Of a stretch of DNA of 64,000 bases, positions 24,060 through 36,989 are shown in pieces. The notes beneath the pieces were generated by a model. The model was not told where the DNA came from, ran no database searches, and was given only the letters and a program-made list of their open reading frames with translations. Within the stretch, counting starts at the first letter, position 1, and every line of letters begins with the position of its first letter. The DNA is from Myrica gale. Taxonomy: Eukaryota > Streptophyta > Magnoliopsida > Fagales > Myricaceae. The position numbers and the translations under genes were made by a program. The DNA lies in assembly GCA_963930655.1 (NCBI GenBank), contig OZ005603.1, positions 23,078,201-23,142,200 of the forward strand, read 5' to 3'.

Positions 24060-27016
24060 TGTCACGCCCCGAACGCTAGCTAAACGAGGCTAATGACAGC
24101 CGCGAGCATTCCCGGCATGGGACGCTCAAGCGTACTTACTACTATACTTGCAGCGGAAATGACATTGATGCTTCAATGTTAAAAAGAAGCCTTATGATGC
24201 TAGCGTATAACGTACTTAAGAACATACTTTCCATCGATAACTCAAGGTAGTTAAACATAGTCTCAAAATATCAACCAGTTTAAAACATTAACTTACTAGC
24301 CAAATGAAACCCATGACCACCACATCACGGTGGCTCATGCCGGCTTTTACAAAAAAATTAGCTAAATCTTCTCTAACGTTAGCAAACAAGAGAGACATTT
24401 CATCAACCCTTCTCCTAGGGTTCAAGGTCTTCTTCTTAAGATTCCACCCTTGGAACATCATCTGGAATGATACAATTTAAAACTGTGAGTCGAAAGACTC
24501 AGTAAGGAATTATAGCTAAAAACATGGGTTTGAAATCGTAAGCATGCACTTGAACTTGAAATCATAGTCATGTAAACATAATGCGATGCATGCCTGATTA
24601 TGAATCGTGATGCATGTATATGCCTCATGTCGCATATGCACATGCACTTGCTTTTGAAAACATCATTCGTACTTATAAAGCTCTTGCTTTGGAAAATCTT
24701 ATGGGCTACTTGAGCTCCATTTACCCCTGGCTTTAGGGTTGTGCGTTCCCGTTGGAACTGTCCCCCTTTTCCCTTGGGGACCTTACATATGGTCGAGCTA
24801 GCACACCTTCTCAATGTCCTTCAGTGGCTAGACACGACTCTTGGAGGCTCACACCTTCTTGCAAGCATCCTTCAGTGTGATTGCACATACCTCCCGGACT
24901 ACCCATCCTTCTTGCAAGCATCCTTCGGTATGGGTGTCCTAGGTGACATCCACCCTTCTCGTAAACGTCCTTCGGTATGGATGCACCTTCTTGACTTGGT
25001 ACGGTACCGACCGACTTGGGTTCGTTAATTAACTTGTCATAAAGTAGCATAAAAATGTCTCATTTCTCATGAGGAAAATGAATGCAAATGATCATGATGC
25101 ATTCATGTCATGCTTGGTAATGTCATGCTTGATATATCATACTTGATATGCTTATTCATAAACATTCTTCATGCAGTGTATCATTCCAGTTTTGTAAAGG
25201 TTTTTCACTTACCTCCGCTTGCTTGAGTATCGAACGCCTCGTTACCTACAATGAGTCGTACTATTATTATTCATAGGAAATTCATAGGTTTACTAAACGT
25301 ATAGAGTAATCAATACATTACAATCATCCAAGGTATGACTTAAAATCTTTCCATGTCCTAGGCCTTCAATCTAGGATCCACTCAATATCAAGAGATAACT
25401 ACAAATGCATCAAAACACACTCTCTATTCCAGCTCTGAAATCTGCTTATGTAATTACCAGAAATCACAATAATCTTTCTAGCCCTCCAATTTCCAACAAC
25501 CAAAACCGAATCTCTACATGTCACAACCAACATCCAAGGCTAACTTAACATTTCCTAGTAGCAACCATCCTCTTACCTTCCTCCCATTTTTTACAACCTC
25601 AACTCAAAGTTTACAACCAACCGTGGTTCCATGTTCATCACGTTAACACCATTGCGTTTACCCATTTCTCTTGGGCTTTTAACCAAACACCTAGTGTATA
25701 TTATTGGTCCTCTTGCCTATTTTTCTCCAGATCTGAACCTATCTCTAACACTTAGGGTTTTGTGGTTCTCAATATCACTAGCATACATACACAATCTAAT
25801 GCATCAACCCCTAGATTCGGCCATACTTGCTCAACTTAGGTTTCAATCCCCTCTTAGGCCTTTTATCAAACACCTAGAGCACATAACCAATTTCTCTTGA
25901 ACCCTCATTTCAGATCTAGCCATTTTGTTCCCACGTTCTCATGTAAAAATCTATGCTACACTTCAACACTTACAAGATCTACCTTGAACATGCATAGATC
26001 CACACTAAACATCCATGAATCACAAGGAGAAAAACTACTTAGACAACCCACCATCAACCACAACCAATCAACAAGAGAAAACAAAAACACCGCCAAACCA
26101 CAACCAATCAACAACCCACAACCAACCCACAAGAGAAAACAATAAGAAAATAGAGAGAGAGAGAGAGAGTAGGATGATTTTCGGCCAGCAAGGATTTGTA
26201 CCTTGCTTCTCTCCTCTTCCTCCTTCTTTTCTTCTCCTTTCTCCTTCTCCTTCTTCTCCTTCTTCGGGTGGGTGACTTAGGGCAAGGGAAAATGAAAAGG
26301 CTGAAGAGAGAGGGGAAAAAATGAAGTGTTCGGCAAAGGGGGAGAGAGTAATAGGTGTGAAAATGGTTGGGGAAAAGACAAGGTTGCCCTCCCCCTTCTT
26401 CATGAATTCCAACTCACGTATTTTCAATCCGGTAAAATTTCGGAATGTAGTTATATGTGTCGACACCATCACTCAAGGTGTCGACACTTACAACACATTT
26501 AGTAAGATGTGTCGACACCATCACTCAAGGTGTCGACACTTCCAACACTTAGCCAAAGTGGGAAAAATGTAAAACTCTCGGGTTTCAGTTAGATGTGTCG
26601 ACACCATCACTCAAGGTGTCGACACTTCCATCACTTGGTCAAAATTCACGGGAGTTCTGGAAAAAGGCGAACTCTCGGGTTTCAGTTGGATGTGTCGACA
26701 CCATCACTCAAGGTGTCGACACTACCAACACTTAGTAAAAATCACTCTAGTTCCGGAAAAATATAAACATTCGGGTATCGGTCTAATGTGTCGACACTAT
26801 CACTCAAGGTGTCGACACTTACAACACTTAGTCAAAATTCACTTTGGGCTCCAGAAAAGGTAAACTTTCGGGTGTTAGTTTAATGTGTCGACACTATGCT
26901 CCAATGTGTCGACAGTTACCTCAAAAATCACCAATTAAAACATACCTACATCCTGAGGAAAATCATAGCAAAATCTCTCTCCTTTACAACGACATAAGTA
27001 AATTCGGGATCTCACA
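24060..27016. mobile_element. Solo LTR, gypsy-type, 2957 bp, TSD TTTAA
   Basis: Starts TGTCACGCCCCGAA at 24060 and ends TTCGGGATCTCACA at 27016, near-inverted termini of a kind common in plant Ty3/gypsy LTRs. Flanked by TTTAA at 24055-24059 and 27017-27021. No PBS, PPT or pol nearby, so a solo LTR inside CACTA-2. The right part holds the GTGTCGACAC pair array (26457-26914) and a GA-rich stretch at 26152-26170. The small open frames inside it show no known domain. Confidence 0.85.
26457..26914. repeat. Six paired GTGTCGACAC palindromes in the solo LTR
   Basis: Each unit is GTGTCGACAC, an 11-bp gap, then GTGTCGACAC (first unit 26457-26466 and 26478-26487). Units start near 26457, 26510, 26595, 26692, 26790 and 26885. 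Gap sequences are CATCACTCAAG, TATCACTCAAG and TATGCTCCAAT; the last unit ends GTGTCGACAG. Between units a 50-60 bp spacer with TTCGGGT and AACACTTAG repeats loosely. Confidence 0.9.
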
Positions 27017-27132
27017 TTTAATGATATCCGTTGGAACATCATAAAATGTTCGAACATGTATTTACTTTTCGTCCAAAACCATCCGAACATTTTTTATGTC
27101 AACCGTTGTAACAGAAAAAGAATGGCTAGCTA

Positions 27133-28649
27133 CACAGGCGGATCCAGCTAGGGGCAATGGGGGGCAGCCGCCCCCCATTGCCTGAAAAATCTCTTAAAAA
27201 ATTTTTTTTTTTTGGATTTTTTTATATGGACTGCCCCCTTCAAACCCAGCGCCCAGGCCAGCCTAGCCGGTCTAATTTTTTTAAAAAAATCAACAGAGGG
27301 TAAAATACGCATTTCACCTTGGCCTTTTTTTTTTAGTTTTTTTTTAGGCATAAGTAGTATATATATTGATAATAAGATCAAGGAGGTTTTAACACCTCTA
27401 GAGCCCAGCCTCTCTCACTCTGCTCCCCACCTCCCGATGCTAGCCTCCGTCTCTCTCTCTCCTCTCACTCTGCCTCCACAGAACGCCAGCCTCTAGTCCT
27501 CTATCACTCTACCGACTGTCTCTCCTCCTCCGGACCTCCACAGTCGACAGAATGCCGGCTGAGCTCTCTCTCTCCCTCTCCGTCCCTCTCTCTTCCTCCA
27601 CAGGACCACAACTCTTTCTCTCTCTCCATCTCCAGCTCTCTCTCTCCAGCCTCCAAGTACTCTCTCAACTCAAGTCTCTTTGTAACTCTGTTTATTTTTC
27701 AATTAGTGATGAAATTTATTTTAAATTTTGATGAATTATGTGATGAAATTTAATTAGCAGATTAGAATTATTGAATTTATTGTGAACCGGATAGAGAATT
27801 CATGAATTTGTGATGAAATTTAATTAGTAGATTAGGATTATTGAATATATTGTGAACCGGATAGAAAATTCATGAATTTGTGATGAAATTTTAATTGAAT
27901 TCATGTGATGAAATTTTGATGAATTAAGTACTGATAGAGAATTCTTGAATTTGCAATCTTTCTAAGCAGAAGATATTTGTTGTAAAAACCTAGATACAGT
28001 CAATACAATCACTCACATACAAACTCGAATCAAATTTCTGAATTCTAATTCGTGTAAGGAAAAAGGGAAACACGATTTGATCTTTTGGGGCTTATAGAAG
28101 GCAAGAGGAGAATTGTGTTATCTTACTCATCAAGATTAGAAGGAGACCATCGTTTTTTGCTCTTTTTATTTCCTATAAGTACTTGATCTGTGCTTTTGAA
28201 TATTTAAGCTATGTTTCATTTTCCTAGTAGAATTGTCTTAATAAGCTTATAATGTACTTAGTTCCTTTTAATTTGCTATTAGGTCTTAGTATCTTTGAAT
28301 TGTCATGTAGGCCTTCAATTCAAAAATGTTATGTGCTTAGTTCCTTTCAATTGGTAATTTTTTCTTAGCTTTAATTCATTATTCTACTATGTAGTGCAGT
28401 ATGGAATTTATAGAAATTTTGCTAGTTTTAATTTTAGTTTCTTCTTGTTTGAAAAATAAATCTGTTGCGAGATCATGTTATTTTTATTCACACAAAGTGG
28501 TAAATATTTCAGTCCTCGTGTTAGTCTTTCTAGGATTATTTTTTTTTAACTTTTAAGACATTTTTTTGCATTACATAGTAAAAAATTTTTTTTGTCATTT
28601 TTCATTAAGAGTTTGCCCCCCTTCCATTACATTCCTGGATCCGCCACTG
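27133..28649. mobile_element. hAT-like DNA element, 1517 bp, TSD GCTAGCTA
   Basis: Termini CACAGGCGGATCCAG (left) and CTGGATCCGCCACTG (right) are inverted, flanked by GCTAGCTA at 27125-27132 and 28650-28657 (the next outer G also matches). An 8-bp TSD and CAGTGGCGGATCC-type end fit hAT, but a 9-bp Mutator-type TSD cannot be excluded. The inside has a C/T-rich block at 27400-27670 and AT-rich sequence, with no transposase. Confidence 0.78.
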
Positions 28650-28787
28650 GCTAGCTATAGACATTAAAATTTTTAGAATGGTACCTTAAATGTCAAACGT
28701 AAATTTTTTCAAGGTTGTTCGAATGTTTAGTTGCATTATCGAATGCATTTAAATTTTTCGTCCCAAAAGGCCAAATTTGTTGTAGTG

Positions 28788-29887
28788 TTCACATATAATA
28801 AACTATGAGCTGCTAATTTGAGTTTAAAAAAAAAAAGGAATCATATGCGAAGATACTATTTCAAACTCGAAACTGTAATGATCAAGTACTGCATATCAAA
28901 ATAATTAATCTGGTAAAAGTGCTTTAGTGAAAGATAAAATAAACGCTGCATTAAACTGAAACATAGTATGCAGATAATATAAATAGTAGAGGCTGGTTCG
29001 AATTAAAATATTTATATTCACAGTAAAAATATTAGATGACGACATTTTTTCCCATGAACACATTCAGCGTATAAGGTAAAAATCTCTATTTTTTAGAAGA
29101 AGAATACAAAATTTAATTGGAAGGATCTTCCTTTATTTAAGCTTGATATCTTGACAACAACACATGTGTAATATCAATATTCATATTATTAGATAAGTTA
29201 TAAACCAAAAGAATTGAGATTAAAAAAAAAATATCTCTCTCAATTTCATCTCTAATATCTAAATGTAATACTGTATTAATATAAAAATTGGGCTAAGAGA
29301 TAAATATATCTTAATTATGGAGTTTTCTTATACTTTACACTAAAAGCTATTAATTTTATCACATTTCACTCACCAATTATTGTTCAGGAATGTTTCGAGA
29401 AAAAAAAATTATTGATTACAAATACTTTACTCGCTCCTCTAAATTAACAAGTGGTTTTTCGATTTATGAAATTACAATTTTACTCCCACATAAATATATG
29501 GGGATTTTAATAATATGACAATTTTACGTGTTAAAGAATTACTTGTGATGACGGAAAATTTTAAAAAGAGTAGAAATTGCCCGAAATCAGTAATTAATTA
29601 ATAAAATATAATAAAAAAGTTAATTTATAAAGTATGAAGAATCTATACTCAAAAGGATGATTTTTTTTACCACTAGTGCGGAGTCGAATCGTAGAAATGA
29701 ATCCGCCATTGTTCGCCACCATAAAAGTTTTGCTTTGTTCCACAAAAGAAAACGAAGCCATCTGCTCCTAGAAAGTCGAAAATGAATGCTGTTAACAAGA
29801 CAATTGATGGGCCTGCGAGAATCTACTATCTAGCAGTGCCATCTGTGGTCAATTTGCTTTGCCTTTTTCTTTACTAATCAAAGTAGG
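28788..29887. other. AT-rich intergenic stretch
   Basis: No coding, RNA or element ends recognised. Includes homopurine/A-rich runs and several TATA-like words. Confidence 0.5.
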
Positions 29888-31864
29888 TGTTGGGTCTTGC
29901 ATCAAGGATAGGTGAGAGGTGAAGGGCTCCCCTATCACACAATGATAGGGGTGAAAATTTGCTACGAAAAATTATACATACTTGATCTGACAAACAATTT
30001 TGAACTTTGTCTGCGATTGAATATTCAATCTTCGATAATCTTCAGGTCTTATTGATCTCACACCTTGAGTCGTTGATTTCACAATAGAGCAACTCAAATG
30101 TTCTGTCTCCTTCCTTTCCACGTCTCACATCAGTCACAGAGTTTCTCAGAGTCATAATAGCCAACTGTCTAGAAAAAGATATCTTATAGTCTTTTTCTGA
30201 ACCCTAGCTATGATATAGTGTGGGATCGTTAGGGATCTCTGATCTCGGCTATAAGATCACATGAAAAAACTAATTTTCCAATAACCCCCTTATATTCTTT
30301 TATTTCGAATTTTAGGTTTTCACTAATTGTGATCATGTCCATTAACATATCACAATTTACCCACAAGTATTTGTGTAATACCTCGTCCCGAACAATGTGT
30401 AAGTGATTAATTTGAATTTTAAATGAAGAGATAGTACTTAATCTTGTGTTTGATTTTTGGATATATAGAGGTTGAATTGTATTTTTTAATTTAAAGGAGA
30501 TGTGATCGATATTTGAATTTAAAGGTTTGAATATAGATTTGATCTTGAGTTTGAATTTAAAGGTTAAGATATGGATAAAGATTATTCTTATATTTGAATT
30601 TGAAAGATATGGATAAAGATCTTATGTTTGAATTTAAAAGTGATGGATAGATGTATGTTTGAATTTTAAAGTTGCAGAGAATGTTTATTAGAGACCAAAA
30701 TTTGGATTGAGGTGGTGCTACTAGTTTCTGAGAGATTGTTCGTCAATTATTAGAGAAGCTTTAAAGATTGGTTAAGTTTTTAAGGTAAGTGGTTCTTCAA
30801 TGAGACTTTGAACTTGCACCGTATTTTATATGGTTTTGACGTATTATTTAGGGAACTGAACAAATTTTGGGTAAAAAGAGATTGTTTAGATTTTCGTGAA
30901 ACTCAATTGAAATATTTATAACTTGAGCATACTGTGAAAACCGTCCTTGCGCTGGTGATATATTTTTATGGTCTTTGTGGCCAATTTATCCCTGTGGTCT
31001 GTGTGGCCAATTTGATACCCCTCGTGGTATTTGGAGGTCTGTGTGACCATTGGTGATTTCCCTATATTGCGTGGCCTTTGATATTTTTGTTATAAACTTG
31101 TATTTTTTGATTCGGTATGGCTCACAGTGTTTTATTCTGGATTTCGGTTATTGTGATAAAATTGTCTTTTTCCCAACCCTCATTGAGTTACTACTTACTG
31201 AGCTAGTCGTAGTTCATCCCTTATTCTCAAAAAATACCATTGGCCAATGGATTCTTTTTCTAGTCCAACCCTATACATATATATTGAATATACTGCCTCA
31301 TCAAGAGACTGGTGGATGTCTTATTGAGCCTCATTTATTATGTACATGATCTAACGTTATCTAGAATATTTGACCTAAAAATATCATCCTCAAATGACTC
31401 GGTCAAAGCACAAGTACAAAATAAATTGATCTGTATAAACCTCTCAGGTCTAAGGATACAATAAACCAATTGTGTTGAATACAATCTCAACATCAAAGAT
31501 CACTTCCAAAAGGTATTCATATCTAATCACGTTCAGTGCATGTACTCTTACATTGCACTCACTCGTTTTCTTAAGGTCAATACCTCAATGGTGAAATCCA
31601 TCATCCTATTAAAATAGAGGCATAACGAATGTACACCTATCATACATCAATATATACTTTGGTCTAGAACAAAACAGTAAGTGAATAAGGAACCGAAGAG
31701 TCATATTCCCCACCTTTCATTCATTAATCATTGGCATGACTTTTCTACAATGTCACTCAATAATATATATATTTCACATCATATTACTCAATAAATAAAT
31801 ATAAACATGTGACATCTAAATAACTATTATTCAGATAAATAATTTTTAGGACATTATTCTTACA
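29888..31864 (-). repeat. Minus-strand copia 3' LTR, split by a nested LTR-like piece
   Basis: On the minus strand the LTR begins TGTAAGAATAATGTCC at 31864 directly after a polypurine tract AAGTGGGAGAT (31865-31876), a typical copia arrangement, and is taken to end GATGCAAGACCCAACA at 29888. The span of 1977 bp includes a probable nested insertion (30374-31367). The lower boundary is inferred from the TG...CA rule. Confidence 0.6.
30374..31367. repeat. Nested gypsy-type LTR-like segment
   Basis: Begins TGTAATACCTCGTCCCGAAC, resembling the TGTCACGCCCCGAA start of the solo LTR at 24060. ATTTG occurs just before it (30369-30373) and again at 31368-31372, consistent with a 5-bp TSD, but the proposed right end (CTAGAAT) lacks the usual CA. 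Boundaries are tentative. Confidence 0.4.
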
Positions 31865-32203
31865 ATCTCCCACTTGCACTAAAAAACATTCATGCAAGTA
31901 TCTCATACCCACGTACATCCTTTCTATGTATTTTGCCTTATAGCGATAGAGTCATCAATTCTAAACTGCTTACAACTCCTCCAACTCATGTACCTTTACC
32001 CAATGAACATGCATAAATTCAACATTGATCAACTGTCAATAATATATGTATTTATGCATCCCTGAACAGTTCGCAAATACTCAACTCTAAGCCCCAAGAT
32101 TGGAGTTTAGTTCTTCTCAAGAACTTCAGAATATGCTTGATCACTGTCCAACATTCAAGGCCTTTGTTAAATCAATCCTTGACATCTTGAAAACTAGGTG
32201 TGT
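31865..32203 (-). pseudogene. Copia internal 3' region with RT/RNase H scrap
   Basis: Upstream (on the minus strand) of the PPT is a decayed internal stretch. At about 32080-32170 the minus strand reads CWTVIKHILKFLRRTK, the region linking RT and RNase H in copia (compare NPGxxHWxAVKxILxYLRRTKD). The rest of pol is missing at 32204, where hAT sequence begins. Confidence 0.55.
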
Positions 32204-32889
32204 CCAAAGGTCAGTCCTGTCCGGTCCAGCCTGGGCCAATGTAACCGGATTTGCAGAGAGCAAATCAACCGGACCAGATCGGACCGGCCATGCTAATGAG
32301 ACCGGACCGGCCAAGGACAAGTCCGGTTTGGGCATTATTTTAAGCTACATTTTTTCTCTTTTTTGGGGCTTTTTAGACCATTTTTTGGGCTTTTTTGCAT
32401 CAATTTTTTAGTATTTTTTTGCATCAAATATGGGCTATGATCTCAACTAAATTATGCCACAATTGTAACCTTTCTTCTACAACAAACTAAAAAGAACTTT
32501 AAATCATACATTTAAAGTAAGTCCAAAATAAAAGTATCAAATAGAAATGCTACTGGAACTAATTAGTAATTAGTAATTACACTACTTTATTACAAGCATA
32601 AGCATAACAAACAAAAAAAATAAACAAACTAAAAGAATAATTAATACATGCCAACAAAATAGTAGAAAATAAAATAAAGTTCATATCCATCTCCCATCAA
32701 GTTGTAAAATATATATATATATATATATATATACTTGTGAGATAATAAACTATGAAACAATAATGGGCATTATTATAAAAAAAAGAAATAAAACCTTACC
32801 ATGAAATCAATCTAATTAGTCCTCATTGATCTCAATCCAAACCACTCGTGAGTTAAAAGTTATTCCTAATAATTTAGGACATACAAAAT

Positions 32890-33920
32890 TAAAAATCTAA
32901 CCAATATAGAGACATTTTAAAATAAGATAACCTGATTCTAATGCCTCATAGGCCTCAACTTCGTCCATTGACTCCCGAAGATCTAATTTAATTGGATCCT
33001 TCAACCAATTTTGAGAGCACACAATAGCTTTAACTGTGAATGGGATATTTGGATTTTTTATTCCCCCACCAAGCCAAAATATAAAAGGATCGGGTATTAT
33101 GTGTCTCACACCTATCTGTAAGATATGCATCAGTTTCAGACTTCACATGGTCAACTTCATGATCTTGCTCATACATGTCAAAATAAGGGACGTCTACTAC
33201 GTCACTAGAGTCAGAGGCATCATCCATAGAATAATCACAACTAGCAGATGGAGGAGGCTCAAAATCCTATGTACAAATAATTAAAAGAATTAAGTTGGAA
33301 TCTACAAATACTATACATTTCAAATAAGACTCAAAAAATTAAAAGAAATACATTAGAATCTACAAATAATATACCTATGGATGTGTCATGCTGGAATCTT
33401 CATAGACTATGTTATACTCATCAAACAAGTCCTCTAACAAACACTTTGTAGATGGTATCAAAGTACCTTCCAACTCCAGTATATATATTTTCTTCAACCA
33501 ATACTCTACCACACCCAATTTGCCTCTAGGATTGAGCACACTTTCAATGAATATCATCATGTTCAACTTCTCCACATTGCCCCAATACTTATCATGCTTG
33601 GTCTTCATCTTTATTGTCATGTTGCGCACTACTGCATTGTCATTATTAGACATTCTAATTAATTGTGACTGAATTTAACAAAGCTCGGGGAAGATGATAT
33701 TTGATGTGACATACAAAGAGCCAGAAAGTTAGACAGTAGCATCAAAGAAGACCTTAAAAAACATAACAAAAATCCTTATCTTCTCCCAATCTTCCCTCTT
33801 GTGTGACACCTCATGATTGAATTTAACAAAGCTCGGGGAAGATGATATTTGATATGACATACAAAGAGCTAGAAAGTTAGACAGTAGCAGCAAAGAAGAC
33901 CTTAAAAAACATAACAAATA
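32890..33920 (-). pseudogene. hAT transposase, C-terminal half, with internal tandem duplication
   Basis: Minus-strand frames read REDWEKIRIFVMFFKVFFDA, then KHDKYWGNVEKLNMMIFIES and VLNPRGKLGVVEYWLKKIYI, then DVPYFDMYEQD, then FYILAWWGNKKSKYP, then FTVKAIVCSQNWLKDPI. This is the RNase H-fold end and the C-terminal dimerisation domain of plant RICESLEEPER/DAYSLEEPER-type hAT proteins. Between KYP and FTVKAIV the usual LSxMARDxLxIPxSTVASE segment is deleted. The DWEKIR...FPEL part is present twice (about 33671-33770 and 33816-33917, spacing about 145 bp). Several frameshifts. Confidence 0.82.
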
Positions 33921-36420
33921 TTTGATGTGGGGATTACAGCACGAATTGATCCTATTAAGTTTTGTTGATTGGCTTCGAAAAAAAGCTTAGCAAAAATTGA
34001 TTTTTAAAGTAGAAAACCGACATTTCAAATTATTTTAGAAGTTAGAAATTCTGAATTAAATAACTAAAAAATAAAAAACTGAGATATTTAAGCAATTGTT
34101 CGAATTAAAGGTTTATTTAAATCAAATATGACATAAGATAAGGAATGAAATATATAGATAGATATAAATAGTTCCACTAGGATCACGGATCTTCTCTTTT
34201 ACAAATATCCTTCATGAGGAAAACAAAAGTAAGAGAAAGTAAGTACAAAAGTAGACGTTGTCCAAAGCTTTCCGTAATACAACACCGTGATCTACATAAA
34301 ACTAAGCCATCCCAAGGGGCTACTTGTCCTCCGACATGGTATCAGAGAAGTCTATAAAATCCGACTCCCCAGTACCCTCCGCTGGTGGGAACGGTGGAGG
34401 AAGAGAGACCATATGCGCGAGGGTCAGATCTACATCAACCAGACCAAAATCTTCCACATGTTGAAGTGGAGGCAGGGGTGGAGCCATGAGGGGTCACTTG
34501 GGCTCGTACCCCACATAGACCTCAAGGGTATCGGTCACGTAGGTCCAGATCTTCATGACTAAGATATAAAGGTCTATCACCATAACTCGTTCACTAAAAA
34601 ATGTCCTCATATGACAGGTCCAACGTCCACAGCAGTACATACAAAAGATTAAACAAATAAAGGGGTGAGTCCTACTGACTCAGAAAGGGGGAATAAGGGG
34701 ACATGTCATGTGAAATAAATAAACAGGAACAATCACAGATAAACAATAAATAAGCACCAATAATAAACAGGATAACTATGTATGATTGATGCAATGCAGA
34801 AATGATGCATATGTTTCCTGGTCATTTCACTTTCTTTCTTTTTTCGGTTCGATAGATGTATCCATCTGCGCTCTGTTTAACCTCAGAGTCCGGGTTGTGC
34901 GTCTCTCCTCTCCTCTGGAACTGTCACGTACCCCGTTAGGCCTAATTGTTCATCGTCTAGGGATATCAACCACTATCCTCTCAGTGGTGGCTTGCACTAT
35001 CCTTCTGGGTATGAGTTTCGTTTCGGTCATTTCGGTTAACAGATTCCCCATACCCATGAGATGATTATGTGATATGACACATCATAAGCATATGAGAATC
35101 ACAAACGTACATATACTAATATCTAGATCTGGCACAAAACGTACTTAAACTTTAAAATAGGTACAAATAAAAGTTGAACCTACAAAAATAATGTTGTAAA
35201 CAATCAGGTACCATATGTATGCATGCATCTTTTTCTTTTGACTAAAAATTTGAACGCGTGTGTACTTATGTGCCTTAATTCTTTCTTTTCTATCAAAATC
35301 ATATTCAAAGATGATTGTTAGTAGTAAATTGTCACACAAACATCACCGTTCATCGTTGTCAATCATCAAAAAAATTCCATGCATGTCTTTTTTTTTTACC
35401 TAGTCTAGTTAATCTGTGACTATCCTACATGACCGTGACCTCCTTCTCTATTAGGTCCTCTTTTGCATCATTACGTCTCATTGGATTCAAACATGTGTCG
35501 TATAAGTCTCTCAACACTTCACTATGTCCATACAAAATCACAAAGTCAAAGCTCTAGCTTTCTCCCTTTCTCACGTGTTGCACTAAAAATAGAAGGCTAC
35601 TTTTCGTCTAACAGCACACGTAAAAACTTTTTATTCATGCCTCATGCCAACTCCATAAACATCAACTACAATCCCTTACATGTCATGGTTGTACTACTTG
35701 CTTGAATAAAAACACATATCTCTCTTTCTTTATTTTCCCTGGTTTCTTCCCTTTTTCTTTTGCTCTCCTTCCTCTTCTCCTTCGGTCAGTCTCTCCTGGT
35801 CACAAGGTCTTTCACGTCACTTTCCCTTCATTTCTCTTTCGATCAGGTGGTGTCTCTCTCCTTATGTCTCTTTCTCTCTCAGTCTCTATCTTATTCTTTT
35901 AGTCCACAACTCAAGCAGGAGCAACTAACGGTGAGCTCCCCCTTTCCACTCTACACACCCAAAGCTAGGTATAGGCAATCATTGAGAGATTATATAAATC
36001 ACGTTATACCCATACATATGTTGTCACCACAATCCTCATATCTCACGTCTCTTTTTACAAGAAACAAGTCAACATATGAGCTAATGACAGAGCTCCAGCT
36101 AGGCGGCTAGATAAAGAGGGAGAAAAGTAAAAAGGTAAAACGTGATAAGAGGGCATTTAATGAACATCATACAGTTAAGATATGTGGAAAAAGTAGCATT
36201 CAAAGGAAAGGAGATGCCGCCTAAACCAACATAATATTCTCGGGCGTATAGGGCATCTGACCAAATACCCCAGGCAGTTATCCCCAGCCATCCTGGGCAG
36301 TTTAGCCAGGCATACAGGGCTCAGTCAACCCGAGAATTTATACTTTTCCCAAGCATACATGTCTTGGTCATTCCGGGAACCAGGTCTCAGTACTCCCGGT
36401 ACTTCTGGTCGCAGTCAACC

Positions 36421-36660
36421 CGGGAAACAGGTGTCGGTCAGCCCAGTAGTCTAGCTAGGTCTCAGTCATCCCGGGTCTAATTCATCCCGGGAGTGCAGCT
36501 CTTGGTCATTCCGGGAGTGCAGCTCTCAATCATCTCGGGAAACAGGTGTCGGTCAGCCCAGTAGTCTAGCTAGGTCTCAGTCATCCCGGGTCTAATTCAT
36601 CCCGGGAGTGTAGCTCTTGGTCATTCCGGGAGTGCAGCTCTCAATCATCTCGGGAGTGCA
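36421..36660. repeat. 115-bp tandem duplication with CCCGGG-rich units
   Basis: Copies 36421-36535 and 36536-36650 are almost identical (GTGCAGCTCTTGG versus GTGTAGCTCTTGG), followed by the start of a third (CGGGAGTGCA at 36651). Within each unit the words TCATCCCGGG and TCATTCCGGGAGTGCAGCTC recur, and looser versions extend up to about 36240. Confidence 0.92.
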
Positions 36661-36791
36661 CCTGCCAGGCCTGTCTTACCAAGATTTTCACCGGGCACAC
36701 TATCTGGCCTACGGACTCCCCTGTTTTACAGGCTTGTCTCCGGTCATCTTAGATACCCTGTCAAACACGATACCTTGTCTCCCCTGTCTTA

Positions 36792-36989
36792 GGTTGTGTT
36801 TGTGTTGTAATATTTTTGGTATGGGAATATGTGTTGGTATTGGGTTTAGTGAAAAGGTGAAGAGAGAGGTAATTTTTTATATTTTTGTAATTTTTTATAT
36901 TTTTTGATAGGAGAGAGAGAGATTATATTGGATTATTTTATTAGGAGTGAGATAATATTTTGGGGAAAATTATGTTGGCAAACGCAGCC
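36792..36989. mobile_element. PIF/Harbinger-like MITE, 198 bp, TSD TTA
   Basis: Starts GGTTGTGTTTG and ends CAAACGCAGCC, flanked by TTA at 36789-36791 and 36990-36992. Same family, inverted, as 38581-38779: shared GAGAGAGATTATATTGGA and GAAAAGGTGAAGAGAGAGGT words. Confidence 0.85.

Larger units (their letters stand above)
19454..28787 (+). mobile_element. CACTA-2: large CACTA element with nested insertions
   Basis: Starts CACTACAAGAAATTTGAC at 19454, ends CAAATTTGTTGTAGTG at 28787; both termini are followed inwards by TTTTGGGACG-type sequence. Subterminal motifs are GTTCGAACG and GTTAGAACG/GTTCTAACG (for example 20495, 20687, 21183, 21234, 21887, 22005). Removing the solo LTR (24060-27016) and the hAT-like element (27133-28649) leaves about 4.9 kb, joined by sequence at 27017-27132 and 28650-28787 that matches CACTA wording. 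Coding content is a short accessory ORF. Flanking triplets ATT and TTC do not match. Confidence 0.82.

Noticed and set aside
25631-26472. Several overlapping small open frames on both strands
   Set aside because: They lie wholly inside the solo LTR and show low-complexity composition and no domain.
32204-32340. Precise hAT left end with TIR
   Set aside because: The CCGG-rich region is clear, but no convincing inverted end or 8-bp TSD with the 41 kb side could be matched by eye.
34337-34347. TGGTATCAGAG, identical to the usual copia primer-binding site, just after a CA end at 34336
   Set aside because: No second LTR copy of 33926-34336 exists downstream and no pol follows; the surrounding sequence fits a gypsy-type LTR. 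Kept as part of that LTR.
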